Shown here: one piece after another, positions 43,155-51,176 of the stretch
How positions within the stretch are numbered: position 1 is the stretch's first letter
Layout: each line of letters begins with the position of its first letter
Origin: Pedobacter sp. PACM 27299
GTDB taxonomy: Bacteria; Bacteroidota; Bacteroidia; Sphingobacteriales; Sphingobacteriaceae
DNA: 64,000 bases
Direction of reading: 5' to 3'
NCBI RefSeq assembly: GCF_001412655.1
Contig: NZ_CP012996.1
Location: 2,356,001-2,420,000 of the forward strand
The notes under the pieces: model-generated
The model's database searches: none
Told to the model about the DNA's origin: nothing
The model's input: the letters and a program-made list of their open reading frames with translations, nothing else
Made by a program: the position numbers and the translations under genes

Positions 43155-44651
43155 TTAAAGGTCAATTCTTTTGAGCATTTCTATACCTGTTTCGGAATTC
43201 GTGGTAATCAGATCAATGTAAACCACTTTTGGAAACCAGAAAGAGCCCCCTTTAACCTTAACAAACACGCGTTTTAATAAATGATTGCGTCCCTCATCCT
43301 TAATGTAGATGTGGTATTTTTGATCTGTTTCAGACCTGATCAGGTACATTGGCATCTTCTGATAAGCAGCCAGTCGGATTTCATAGGCTTCATTTCCCAG
43401 CGCCTTAGATTTTACACCATAGGCGAACTTTTGCTCTATACTAGTCAGCGGTTTTAATCTGCCCTGCTCTTCATATCTGATCCATGAGCCTTTAACGGGG
43501 GCTTTCGGGTCTAGTTGTCCATCTTCTCTATAATTTAGCTCATAAACCACCGTATTCGCATCTGGGGTTCTTTGTAGAAAGAACAAGAGATTCTTTCCGT
43601 TTGGAATAGGTAAAGGCTCGATGTTTTTTAGGGGTTGCGCATCTACTACCTGTGTCAGTACCAATAGAATCACCAATACGATGGCTGTGGTTTTAATATG
43701 GCTTTCTTTTGTTACACGAACCTGCTGATCCCTTTTCAATTTATGTCGGTATATCTTCCCTGGACTGGCGAAAATGAAAAACAAACACTCCCGGAGTCCA
43801 TCACTTTGCTGTACATCTTTTAACATATCACGGTATTCGTGGAAGTTCAGTACAAAAGGATTGCTTTTGTTTTCAATTGGAGTAGTAAGTCCATAAATAG
43901 GCTTTTCCTCCTCATATTGAAAAGTGCCGAAAAGATGATCCCAAATCATGAATGTGGCACCGAAATTCTTATCCAGGTATTTTTCCTGACTTCCATGGTG
44001 TACCCGATGGTTAGAAGGAGTACCAAAATACTTTTCAAAAAACGGGGGCAATTTACCGATGGCTTCTGTATGCACCCAGAACTGATAAAGGGTACTCAGC
44101 TGACTCGCTACCAAAAAGATCACTGGATGAAAACCCATTAATGCCACTGGAATGAAGAACACGGTTTTGAAATGCTGCACCCAGCTTTGGCGAAAAGCAA
44201 CGGTGAGGTTATAGTGTTCTGCGGAATGGTGTACCACATGAGTTGCCCAAAAGAAGCGGTTAAAATGGGAGATGCGGTGCGACCAGTAACTGCAGCAGTC
44301 GTATATAATGAAGCAGGGGATTAACGTCCACCAATTCAGTTCCATGCGCCATGGCAGCAGGTTGTAAATCCAGATTGCGCCATAAATCAGCACCACTTTC
44401 ATCAGCACATTCACCGCCAGATTACCTATTCCTACCAATAAAGAACCTATTGTTTCTTCCTTTTCATAGGTTTTATGCGCCCCGAAATGAGACATCAGAA
44501 ATTCTATTAATGCCAGGATAAATACCGCTGGCAGTGCATAAGCGATCAAATTGGGAGCTTCCTCCTGCATCAGGTAGCTGTCTGCAAAGTTAATTTTTGT
44601 TGCCCCAAATAAAGGGAGCATATCCAGCCATTCGGTAGTTAGAGTTGCCAT
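43155..44651 (-). CDS. Sterol desaturase/fatty acid hydroxylase fused to a DUF4833 domain
   Basis: Protein of 498 residues. The N-terminal two-thirds is a fatty acid hydroxylase-type membrane domain with four to six helices and the di-iron histidine boxes SHRISH (H125, H129), HVVHH (H138, H141, H142) and NHRVHH (H215, H218, H219). After a further hydrophobic helix around residue 325 (IKTTAIVLVILLVLTQVVDA, like a secreted N-terminus) comes a periplasmic C-terminal domain of about 150 residues resembling DUF4833 (FLQRTPDANTVVYELNY). The hydroxylase probably modifies a lipid. It starts 10 bases after the repeat protein at 44662 and ends 48 bases before the sigma gene's open frame. Confidence 0.75.
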   Translation of the reverse strand: MATLTTEWLDMLPLFGATKINFADSYLMQEEAPNLIAYALPAVFILALIEFLMSHFGAHKTYEKEETIGSLLVGIGNLAVNVLMKVVLIYGAIWIYNLLPWRMELNWWTLIPCFIIYDCCSYWSHRISHFNRFFWATHVVHHSAEHYNLTVAFRQSWVQHFKTVFFIPVALMGFHPVIFLVASQLSTLYQFWVHTEAIGKLPPFFEKYFGTPSNHRVHHGSQEKYLDKNFGATFMIWDHLFGTFQYEEEKPIYGLTTPIENKSNPFVLNFHEYRDMLKDVQQSDGLRECLFFIFASPGKIYRHKLKRDQQVRVTKESHIKTTAIVLVILLVLTQVVDAQPLKNIEPLPIPNGKNLLFFLQRTPDANTVVYELNYREDGQLDPKAPVKGSWIRYEEQGRLKPLTSIEQKFAYGVKSKALGNEAYEIRLAAYQKMPMYLIRSETDQKYHIYIKDEGRNHLLKRVFVKVKGGSFWFPKVVYIDLITTNSETGIEMLKRIDL

Positions 44652-44661
44652 GGTTTTTTGA

Positions 44662-45786
44662 TTAAAAGATGAATTGGATGCCTCCGGAATAGCCGATGTA
44701 CAGGGCCTGGAAATCCGCGGAACGATCGCCCCAGGTATGGATGAATTTCTTATGGAGGTTCCTGCCTTCTGTAGTGTTTGTGCTTAGGAAATTAAAGGAG
44801 GGGCCTCCAAATAATTCGAGGTGGTTGCCCAGTTTTAAAGCGGGTAAAATGCGGAGTGCCGATTTAAAATATTCTCCTGATTTAAAGCTTTCTAATACGG
44901 TGGCGCTGAGTTCTGTGTTCAGTCTGAAAGCAGTCGTTTGAAACCAATGTGCACCAATGCCAGCTTCCATCGCGTAAACTTCTTTTTTATTCTTTAGGTT
45001 GTAGCCAATGCCGAGAATACCATAAGTGACCTTTCCTCCGGAACGAAAAGAAAGCATTCCAGTTTGGGTTTCATCCATCGTTAAACTGATAGTTTTTTTC
45101 CCTTTTTTTACCAGGTTGATGATTCCGATAGGATAATCACTGCTGTCGGCAATATTGATAAATCCTGCGGCTTGTATCCCTTTTACCTTTTTAGCAATAT
45201 TGATGAATCCGGCGAATTGCGACCCTTTTACATCTGATGCGGTATTCATAAACCCAGCCAACTGCGATGCAGATACGTTTTTCTGCGCGATGTTTAGGAA
45301 ACCCGCCAGTTGTGATCCTTTAACCGTATTTGCTTTATTTAAGAAGCCCGCAAATTGAACGCCTTTCACATTTCCCCGGGAAACATTGGCAAAACCGGCA
45401 AAGGCTGCGCCCTGATTTTCCCCGGAAGTATTTAGAAATCCGGCAAATTGTAAACCTGTTGCTTTTTTTCCAATATGATTGGAAAACATAGCGATTTGCG
45501 TTCCCGTAGCTTCATTGCGGACAATATTTGAAAGACCAGCAAAGCTGAATCCTTTTTCAACAGAGGAGACTCCTGCCAGTAAATGAAAAGAAAGCTTATT
45601 GGTATCTAAGGGAGCGTGTGTGCCATTGCTGCTTAAAGGGTAGACCAATCCAATATGGATTTTTTCTGATCCGCTGCTTTGTGCGAAAGCGTTGGTGTCG
45701 GAAGAAAGGAATAAGCCGGTAAGGGCGATGGCCAGATAACCTGGTTTTAAGAATTTTAAAGTTTTGTTGTAATCGGTAGTCCTCAT
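44662..45786 (-). CDS. Surface-repeat protein with GxQxAGxxN solenoid
   Basis: Secreted protein of 374 residues with signal peptide GYLAIALTGLFLSSDTNAFAQ. Residues about 70-228 are 15-16-residue repeats such as GLQFAGFLNTSGENQ, GVQFAGFLNKANTVK and GSQLAGFLNIAQKNVS, ending in PIGIINLVKKGKKTIS. The C-terminal part resembles a small outer-membrane barrel ending GYSGGIQFIF. The repeat and C-terminal pattern matches the STN-domain protein at 39724 and recalls Leptospira surface-repeat proteins of the LA_2272 type. Its function is unknown. Being two genes upstream of the sigma/FecR/STN triad suggests a paralogous effector or target. Confidence 0.72.
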   Translation of the reverse strand: MRTTDYNKTLKFLKPGYLAIALTGLFLSSDTNAFAQSSGSEKIHIGLVYPLSSNGTHAPLDTNKLSFHLLAGVSSVEKGFSFAGLSNIVRNEATGTQIAMFSNHIGKKATGLQFAGFLNTSGENQGAAFAGFANVSRGNVKGVQFAGFLNKANTVKGSQLAGFLNIAQKNVSASQLAGFMNTASDVKGSQFAGFINIAKKVKGIQAAGFINIADSSDYPIGIINLVKKGKKTISLTMDETQTGMLSFRSGGKVTYGILGIGYNLKNKKEVYAMEAGIGAHWFQTTAFRLNTELSATVLESFKSGEYFKSALRILPALKLGNHLELFGGPSFNFLSTNTTEGRNLHKKFIHTWGDRSADFQALYIGYSGGIQFIF

Positions 45787-45850
45787 TTTTGTCTGATTTT
45801 GAAATGAGACAACACAAGGAGGACTTACCCCTACGAGCTTTTAAAATAAA

Positions 45851-47077
45851 TTAATGCACAAAGGCACCTGGCTCTTTACTTTCTGGAATTTGAACCTTAA
45901 TATTTTTTCTGCCAATGATCAGAATCATCAAGGCAATAATAGTAGTACCTGTCATGATGGCTACCATAGGAACCGCCGATCTGATCTCAAACATACTGAC
46001 TCCGAATGAAGCCAAAGCACCCAATCCCATTTGTACGGCACCCATTAACGCCGATGCACTCCCGGCATTTTTGCTGAATGGTGCAAGTGATAAAGCGGAA
46101 GTATTTGGATTGGTAAAGCCCAGACAGGATAGGAATAAGAAGAGTAAGATGACGGTTTCCATTAGGCCAAACCAATTGTAAACGCTACCAATCAAGAAAA
46201 ATACCACTACAAAAACCTGTATGCTCAATGCGGCGAAAATCACTTGTTCACTTTTATATTTTCTCAATAACAGCGTATTTATCTGACTTGAACCAATTAA
46301 TCCGGTAGCCAGTAAGGCGAAAATCCAACCATAAGCCTCTTCAGACACTTTAAAAATATCGATGAAAACAAGTGGTGAACCGGAGATATAGGCAAATAAC
46401 CCAGCAAAGGCCAATGCGCCACTGAAGGCGTAAGTATAAAACTGTGGATCTTTGATCACAGAAAGAAAGTTTTTGATAATAGGGACCGGCTTCAACGAAA
46501 GACTGGTGTCTGGTTTATAGCTATCTGGTAACCAAAGCCAGCTGGCAACTAGATTCAATACCCCTAAGCCCATCAAAATGATGAATACGGAATGCCATCC
46601 CCAGGCTACTGTAACATAGCCGCCCAAGGTAGGGGCAACCATTGGCGAAACACCCACTACGAGCATCAGCAAGGCGAAAACTTTGGCGTTTTCTTTGACC
46701 GGGAAGAGGTCTCTTACCATTGCAATTGAAGCTACTGCTGCGGCACAGCTGCCGATTGCCTGCATAAAGCGCAATGCGATTAAGGTATCCAGACTGCTGG
46801 CAAATACGCAGCCTGCAGAAGCCAGGATATAGACGATCAGTCCGATGTATAAGGGTTTTTTCCTTCCAAAGCGGTCTAATAAAGGGCCATATAGAAGCTG
46901 GCCAGCAGAAATTCCAATGAAATAACTGGATAGTGAAAGAGATATTTTAAGTACAGTAGTGTTTAGATCTTTTGCAATTGCTGGAAATCCAGGAAGGTAC
47001 ATGTCGATTGAAAAGGGGCCTAACGCAGTTAGGGATCCTAATAATACAATCAGGAGGAAGTATTTTTGTTTTGTCAT
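45851..47077 (-). CDS. MFS drug exporter, Bcr/CflA family
   Basis: Twelve-helix major facilitator of about 408 residues. DMYLPGFPAIAKDLNTT in helix 1, GPLLDRFGRKKPLYIG as motif A, and the whole arrangement match Bcr/CflA-type bicyclomycin/sulfonamide and L-cysteine exporters. The frame is open to an ATG at 47113, but ATG at 47077 (MTKQKYFLLIVLLGSLTALG) gives a normal N-terminus. A TATATTTG box lies at 47094-47087, very close to that ATG, so the mRNA could be nearly leaderless. Substrate is not predictable. Confidence 0.88.
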   Translation of the reverse strand: MTKQKYFLLIVLLGSLTALGPFSIDMYLPGFPAIAKDLNTTVLKISLSLSSYFIGISAGQLLYGPLLDRFGRKKPLYIGLIVYILASAGCVFASSLDTLIALRFMQAIGSCAAAVASIAMVRDLFPVKENAKVFALLMLVVGVSPMVAPTLGGYVTVAWGWHSVFIILMGLGVLNLVASWLWLPDSYKPDTSLSLKPVPIIKNFLSVIKDPQFYTYAFSGALAFAGLFAYISGSPLVFIDIFKVSEEAYGWIFALLATGLIGSSQINTLLLRKYKSEQVIFAALSIQVFVVVFFLIGSVYNWFGLMETVILLFLFLSCLGFTNPNTSALSLAPFSKNAGSASALMGAVQMGLGALASFGVSMFEIRSAVPMVAIMTGTTIIALMILIIGRKNIKVQIPESKEPGAFVH

Positions 47078-47217
47078 TAGCTGCTGCAAATATAGGAATT
47101 GTACTTTTGGCATCCGCCGAAATCTGGTATTTTATCCAAACATAATCACTGGCATAGCGTTTTTTAATTATATAAGTTTTAAGCAGGATTTTGTAAGTTA
47201 CAGGAAAGAAAATACCT

Positions 47218-47225
47218 TATTTTTG
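47218..47225 (+). promoter_or_regulatory. Possible -7 box of the AraC-type gene
   Basis: TATTTTTG matches TAnnTTTG. A TTTG at 47190-47193 is 24 bases upstream, longer than the usual 19-21 spacing, so the match is partial. The gene starts at 47258. Confidence 0.4.
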
Positions 47226-47257
47226 TAATTGTTTTTTTAACTTCGGAAAGCTAGATT

Positions 47258-47824
47258 ATGATGTTATATGTAAAGAATATGGTGTGCGACCGATGTGTGA
47301 TGATTGTTCGTCAGCAGTTGGAGCAGCTTCATTTCGAGGTAAAGGACATTACATTGGGTAAGGTAGAGGTGGCTCCGGATCCAACTGCCCATCAGTTGCA
47401 GGACATTTCAGCTACTATGGAGCTGCTCGGTTTTGAATTGATGGATAAGGAAAAGGACCAGCTGGTAGAACAGGTCAAAAATAAGGTGATTGAGCTAGTG
47501 CATCACTCCGATTTAAATGAGGTTCATCAGAGTCTGATATCCATCATTGCAGATCGTTTGGATAAGGATTATGCTTATCTGAGCCGATTATTTTCCGACG
47601 TAGAAGGCCTCACCATTGAGAAATATATCATTCAACAGAAAATAGAAAAGGTGAAGGAATTGCTGGAATATGGAGAGTTGAACCTGAACGAAATCGCTTA
47701 TAAAATGGGCTATAGCAGCAGTGCGCATCTATCTGCGCAATTTAAATCGGTAAGCGGTTTAAGTCCCAGTAAATATAAATCCTCTAGCTTAAACAAAAGG
47801 AAACCCCTGGATAAAATCAAATAA
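47258..47824 (+). CDS. AraC-family regulator with metal-binding-like N-terminus
   Basis: Regulator of 188 residues. Residues 1-65 resemble a heavy-metal-associated fold, with MVCDRC supplying a CxxC at Cys10 and Cys13 and a matching beta-alpha-beta pattern. Residues about 80-185 form an AraC-type double HTH: LSRLFSDVEGLTIEKYIIQQ, KVKELLEYGELNLNEIAYKM and GYSSSAHLSAQFKSVSGLSP. Such small HMA-AraC fusions occur in Bacteroidota, often near metal transporters. Here it stands next to the Ter locus and the MFS exporter. A metal signal is inference. Confidence 0.8.
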   Translation: MMLYVKNMVCDRCVMIVRQQLEQLHFEVKDITLGKVEVAPDPTAHQLQDISATMELLGFELMDKEKDQLVEQVKNKVIELVHHSDLNEVHQSLISIIADRLDKDYAYLSRLFSDVEGLTIEKYIIQQKIEKVKELLEYGELNLNEIAYKMGYSSSAHLSAQFKSVSGLSPSKYKSSSLNKRKPLDKIK

Positions 47825-47888
47825 GCCTGCCGATTTTTGTAACATTACCTTTCGAATTACATTCTAAACTGGAAATTTAAACACACAG

Positions 47889-48584
47889 ATGCCTTTTTAT
47901 AAACACTATTCATTTGATTTATGGCTGACATTGATCAAATCCAACCCGGCTTTTAAAACGGAGCGGACAAAATATTTTCATGCCCATTACAATTCCAGAA
48001 AGAAAACTATAGAAGAGGTCGCTTTGGTTTTTAGACAGGTAGATTTAATGGTGAATGCCATTAATGAAAAGACTGGAAAAAATATTGATGCCGATGAAAT
48101 GTACCTGATGGTGATCAGTATTATTAATGAGTATTCCACGGAATTTCAAGACGTCGATACCGCCGCATTATACCTGGAAATGGAAAAACTGCTGTTGAAT
48201 CATATGCCTTTGCTTTATAACGAAGCATCCCTGACCGTACTGAGCGAATTGAAATCACCTGGGCTGAGTACCATAAATATTTTAAGTAATACCGGTTTTA
48301 TCAAAGGAATAACATTGAGAAAAGTGCTGAGCCATTTGAAACTGGATGAATTCCTGGATTTTCAATTGTACTCAGATGAACTGCGTTTATCTAAACCTAA
48401 TCCCGAGTTTTTTCAATTGATGCTGGATACCATTGATCGGGTAAAGCACCCTGAAATTGGTTTACATGAAATTATTCACGTCGGTGATAATCCTGTTGCC
48501 GATGTAAATGGAGCGAAGGCGATGGGCATTCATACCTTGCTGATCAATTCAAATGATTTATTAATTTCACACTTACGCTCATGA
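47889..48584 (+). CDS. HAD-superfamily hydrolase of the Ter locus
   Basis: Haloacid dehalogenase-type phosphatase of 231 residues. Motif I FDLWLTL (Asp10, with Trp at the +2 position), motif II ILSNTG, motif III KPNPEFF and motif IV VGDNPVADVNGAKAMG are complete. The four-helix cap lies between motifs I and II (about residues 25-110). The ATG of the next gene overlaps its stop (ATGA), so translation is coupled. In published comparative analyses, Ter loci often include HAD and phosphoribosyltransferase genes thought to make a nucleoside-like compound; this pair fits that description. Confidence 0.85.
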   Translation: MPFYKHYSFDLWLTLIKSNPAFKTERTKYFHAHYNSRKKTIEEVALVFRQVDLMVNAINEKTGKNIDADEMYLMVISIINEYSTEFQDVDTAALYLEMEKLLLNHMPLLYNEASLTVLSELKSPGLSTINILSNTGFIKGITLRKVLSHLKLDEFLDFQLYSDELRLSKPNPEFFQLMLDTIDRVKHPEIGLHEIIHVGDNPVADVNGAKAMGIHTLLINSNDLLISHLRS

Positions 48585-49417
48585 TCCCATATACCTACGC
48601 TCTTCATAAAATAAACAATACCGTCGATTTTGGCTTTTCTGCGGATGATTACAGCAGGTTTAAGTTTGGTGATGACTTGGTTTCCAAAGCATTTGGGAAA
48701 GATCTAGCCGCAGGCTTTATTAAATATTACTTGCAGGAAAATTTGATTACGGAGCAAATTGTGGTCATTTCCAGTCCTTATTGTTTCATTCCTACGGCAA
48801 CTTTTGCCATGAAAAATGCATTTGTATCACATTTGAACCGTTGGCTGGTAGCGCATGGCGGATTGGTGGTGCAGGAAGCAAAAGTACATCGAACCATCAC
48901 GTATAAGGAAGATTACGGCGGACTAAGTGCGGAAGAAAGAATGAACCTGATTGGCAATGATTCTTTTCATATCGACAAAGATTTCTTAGCAGGCAAGACC
49001 CTGCTTTTTCTGGACGACATCAAAATTACCGGCAGTCATGAGCGCATGATCCTGAAAATGGTAAAGGAGTATGGTTTGAAAAACGACATCCACATGCTTT
49101 ATTTTGCGGAGTTGGTCAATAAAGACATTCATCCGAATGTGGAAAATCACCTGAACTATCATTTAGTGAAATCAATATTTGACTTGGAAGAGATCATTAA
49201 AAGTGGAAATTTCGCGGTCAATACTAGGATTGTAAAGTATCTCTTGAACAGTGATTTTGAAAGTTTCTGCATTTTTATAGAAAAACAAAATCTGGAGTTT
49301 TTGGAGAGTCTGTATGACTTGTCTTTAGGGAATAGCTACCATACAATCCCATCATACGAGGAGAATTTGAATCATTTGAAAAATCACCTGCAGCAGCAAA
49401 CTTTTAAAGTCAGTTAG
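48581..49417 (+). CDS. Phosphoribosyltransferase-family protein of the Ter locus
   Basis: Protein of 278 residues with the PRPP-binding loop FLDDIKITGSHE, the defining type I PRTase motif (two acidic residues then TGS). Its N-terminus YTYALHKINNTVDFGFSADDYSRF and the C-terminal helical part are particular to Ter-associated members. The gene overlaps the HAD gene by four bases. The two together could form and dephosphorylate a ribosyl compound. Its chemistry has not been shown, to my knowledge, and the base or acceptor is unknown. It is followed by a terminator. Confidence 0.78.
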   Translation: MIPYTYALHKINNTVDFGFSADDYSRFKFGDDLVSKAFGKDLAAGFIKYYLQENLITEQIVVISSPYCFIPTATFAMKNAFVSHLNRWLVAHGGLVVQEAKVHRTITYKEDYGGLSAEERMNLIGNDSFHIDKDFLAGKTLLFLDDIKITGSHERMILKMVKEYGLKNDIHMLYFAELVNKDIHPNVENHLNYHLVKSIFDLEEIIKSGNFAVNTRIVKYLLNSDFESFCIFIEKQNLEFLESLYDLSLGNSYHTIPSYEENLNHLKNHLQQQTFKVS

Positions 49418-49436
49418 TGCGCTAAAATAAATATCG

Positions 49437-49468
49437 AAGCTCCTGTATAAAAGTACAAGAGCTTTTTT
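49437..49468 (+). terminator. Terminator between HAD/PRTase and terD genes
   Basis: AAGCTC, one mismatch, TGTA pairs with TACA, mismatch, GAGCTT around a six-base loop, followed by T5. It indicates that the HAD/PRTase pair and the terD-terC set are separate transcripts. Confidence 0.75.
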
Positions 49469-49968
49469 GTTTAGAATATACTGACAAAGAGTAACTAGAT
49501 TCTAGACTATGTCTTTAGAATGAGGGGAATATGCGCTCCTTATGGGTTCCTGTTTATTAAATCTTCAATACTTCAATAGGACCTTAATAGGTGGTTGATA
49601 GTTCCTTGATAGGGGCTAAAGGACCTATTAACCCTGATTCAAGGATCATTTAAACCCGAAGAAGTTAAGAGCAGATCTTGATGCTTCCTAATAGGCAGCT
49701 CGAACTGGATCTGCGGTTGTGGTCTTCGGAAGTCCATATCAAAAACAATTGTCACAGGATCTTCAAATAGGAGGAACTGATAAGAGAAAAAACCTATTTT
49801 TTACATTAAAAAGCTAGTTTTTTCCCTTAAAAAATGATATTTTGCAGGTACTGATCATTGTGATTGATTTTGAGAAATGTAATCTGTGAAACTACAGATT
49901 TGTAAGGAAAAAACAAGCCCTTGAAGCAGTATTGTTAATGATTGATTATAATTTAAAATTGATGAAAT
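49469..49968 (+). other. Intergenic region upstream of the terD genes
   Basis: 500 bases without a gene. It contains the four-copy 11-bp tandem repeat at 49576-49619 and further ATAGG words (near 49691 and 49767). A promoter with recognisable TAnnTTTG was not found, though near-matches lie around 49810-49850. Confidence 0.5.
49576..49619 (+). repeat. Four 11-bp tandem repeats ahead of the ter operon
   Basis: ATAGGACCTTA, ATAGGTGGTTG, ATAGTTCCTTG and ATAGGGGCTAA begin at 49576, 49587, 49598 and 49609, exactly 11 bases apart, with a conserved ATAGK start and variable middle. Such spacing places each unit on the same face of the DNA helix, as for iterated regulator sites. Function is inference. 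Confidence 0.6.
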
Positions 49969-50523
49969 ATGGCAATTAATTTGCAAAAAGGACAAAGGGA
50001 GAGCATTGATGCTCCTAAATTTACGATCGGTTTAGGATGGGATACCAATAGTTCTACTACGGGTACTGCATTCGATTTAGATGCTTCGATTTTTATGTTA
50101 GATGATCAAAAGAAATTAGTTTCTGATCAAAACCTGGTTTTTTATAACAATCTGGTTTCTCCTGACGGTTCAGTAGAACATACTGGTGATAACTTAACCG
50201 GTGATGGTGATGGTGATGATGAGCAAATCAAAATAGATTTGACAAAAATAGACCCTAAAGTTAATGAGATTTGCGTTGTGGTCACCATTCATGATGCAGA
50301 AAACAGAAAACAGAATTTTGGTCAGGTGAGAAATTCTTTTGTTCGTATTTTTGATGCTTCCAGCAATGAAGTGATCTTGAAATATGAATTGGAAGAAGAT
50401 TTTTCAATTGAAACTGCGGTAGAATTTGGTAGAATTTACAAACGTGAAGGAAAATGGAAATTCGAAGCAGTAGGAATGGGTATGAAAGGTGGTTTACAGG
50501 ATTATTTAAATAAATATCAATAA
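49969..50523 (+). CDS. terD: TerD-family calcium-binding stress protein, copy 1
   Basis: Cytosolic protein of 184 residues. The TerD fold is shown by GLGWDTNSSTTGTAFDLDAS, the calcium-binding segment HTGDNLTGDGDGDDEQIKID, and RNSFVRIFDASSNEVILKYE. The metal loop GDGDGDDE is intact. TerD proteins are part of the tellurite resistance/chemical stress system, probably as metal-dependent components of a membrane-associated complex with TerC and TelA. It is the first gene of the second ter transcript and precedes copy 2 by six bases. Confidence 0.92.
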   Translation: MAINLQKGQRESIDAPKFTIGLGWDTNSSTTGTAFDLDASIFMLDDQKKLVSDQNLVFYNNLVSPDGSVEHTGDNLTGDGDGDDEQIKIDLTKIDPKVNEICVVVTIHDAENRKQNFGQVRNSFVRIFDASSNEVILKYELEEDFSIETAVEFGRIYKREGKWKFEAVGMGMKGGLQDYLNKYQ

Positions 50524-50529
50524 AAAATT

Positions 50530-51144
50530 ATGGCAATTAATCTTCAAAAAGGACAGCGTATCAGTCTTGAAAAGAGCAACGGAAGCAAGCTTCAAAATAT
50601 TTGTGTAGGAATTAACTGGGGTGCCATTGAGAAAAAAGGCATGTTTGGTTTTGGTAAAACAAAAGAAGCAGTAGATTTAGATGCAAGTTGTGCCCTATAT
50701 AATGATAAAAAACAACTGGTAGATGTCGTTTACTTCGGGAGTTTAAAATCTAAAGATGGTGCAGTAAAACATAGCGGTGACGATTTAACCGGTGATATGG
50801 GGGGGGATGATGGCTTGGATAATGAGGTGATTACCTTAGACTTCTCCCAGCTGAATCCAGCAGTAGAATATGTAGCATTCGTCTTAAATAGTTTTAGAGG
50901 TCATGATTTTGGAACCATTCCTTTCGCTTCTATTCGTATTTATGAAGGAAATCCAAAACAGGTAAGAGAAGTGTTTGCTACTTATGATATTGCAAATGGC
51001 GCAGGTTTTGCTGGTCATGTATCTATGGTTTTAGGGGTGTTTTATAAGAGAAACGGAGAATGGAAATTCAATGCGATCGGAGAGCCTACTAAAGATAAGA
51101 AATTAGAAGAAACCGTGAATACAGTAACACAAAGCTATCTATAG
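50530..51144 (+). CDS. terD: TerD-family calcium-binding stress protein, copy 2
   Basis: 204 residues, TerD fold with CVGINWGAIEKKGMFGFGKT, VDLDASCALYNDKKQLVD, KHSGDDLTGDMGGDDGLDNE and FGTIPFASIRIYEG. The metal loop differs from copy 1 (GDMGGDDGLDNE) but keeps the acidic positions. N-termini of the two copies are nearly identical (MAINLQKGQR), a sign of duplication followed by divergence. It is six bases from copy 1 and 32 from the telA gene. Confidence 0.92.
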   Translation: MAINLQKGQRISLEKSNGSKLQNICVGINWGAIEKKGMFGFGKTKEAVDLDASCALYNDKKQLVDVVYFGSLKSKDGAVKHSGDDLTGDMGGDDGLDNEVITLDFSQLNPAVEYVAFVLNSFRGHDFGTIPFASIRIYEGNPKQVREVFATYDIANGAGFAGHVSMVLGVFYKRNGEWKFNAIGEPTKDKKLEETVNTVTQSYL

Positions 51145-51176
51145 ACTCTAAAGGTAAAGGAACATTTTATTGAATT

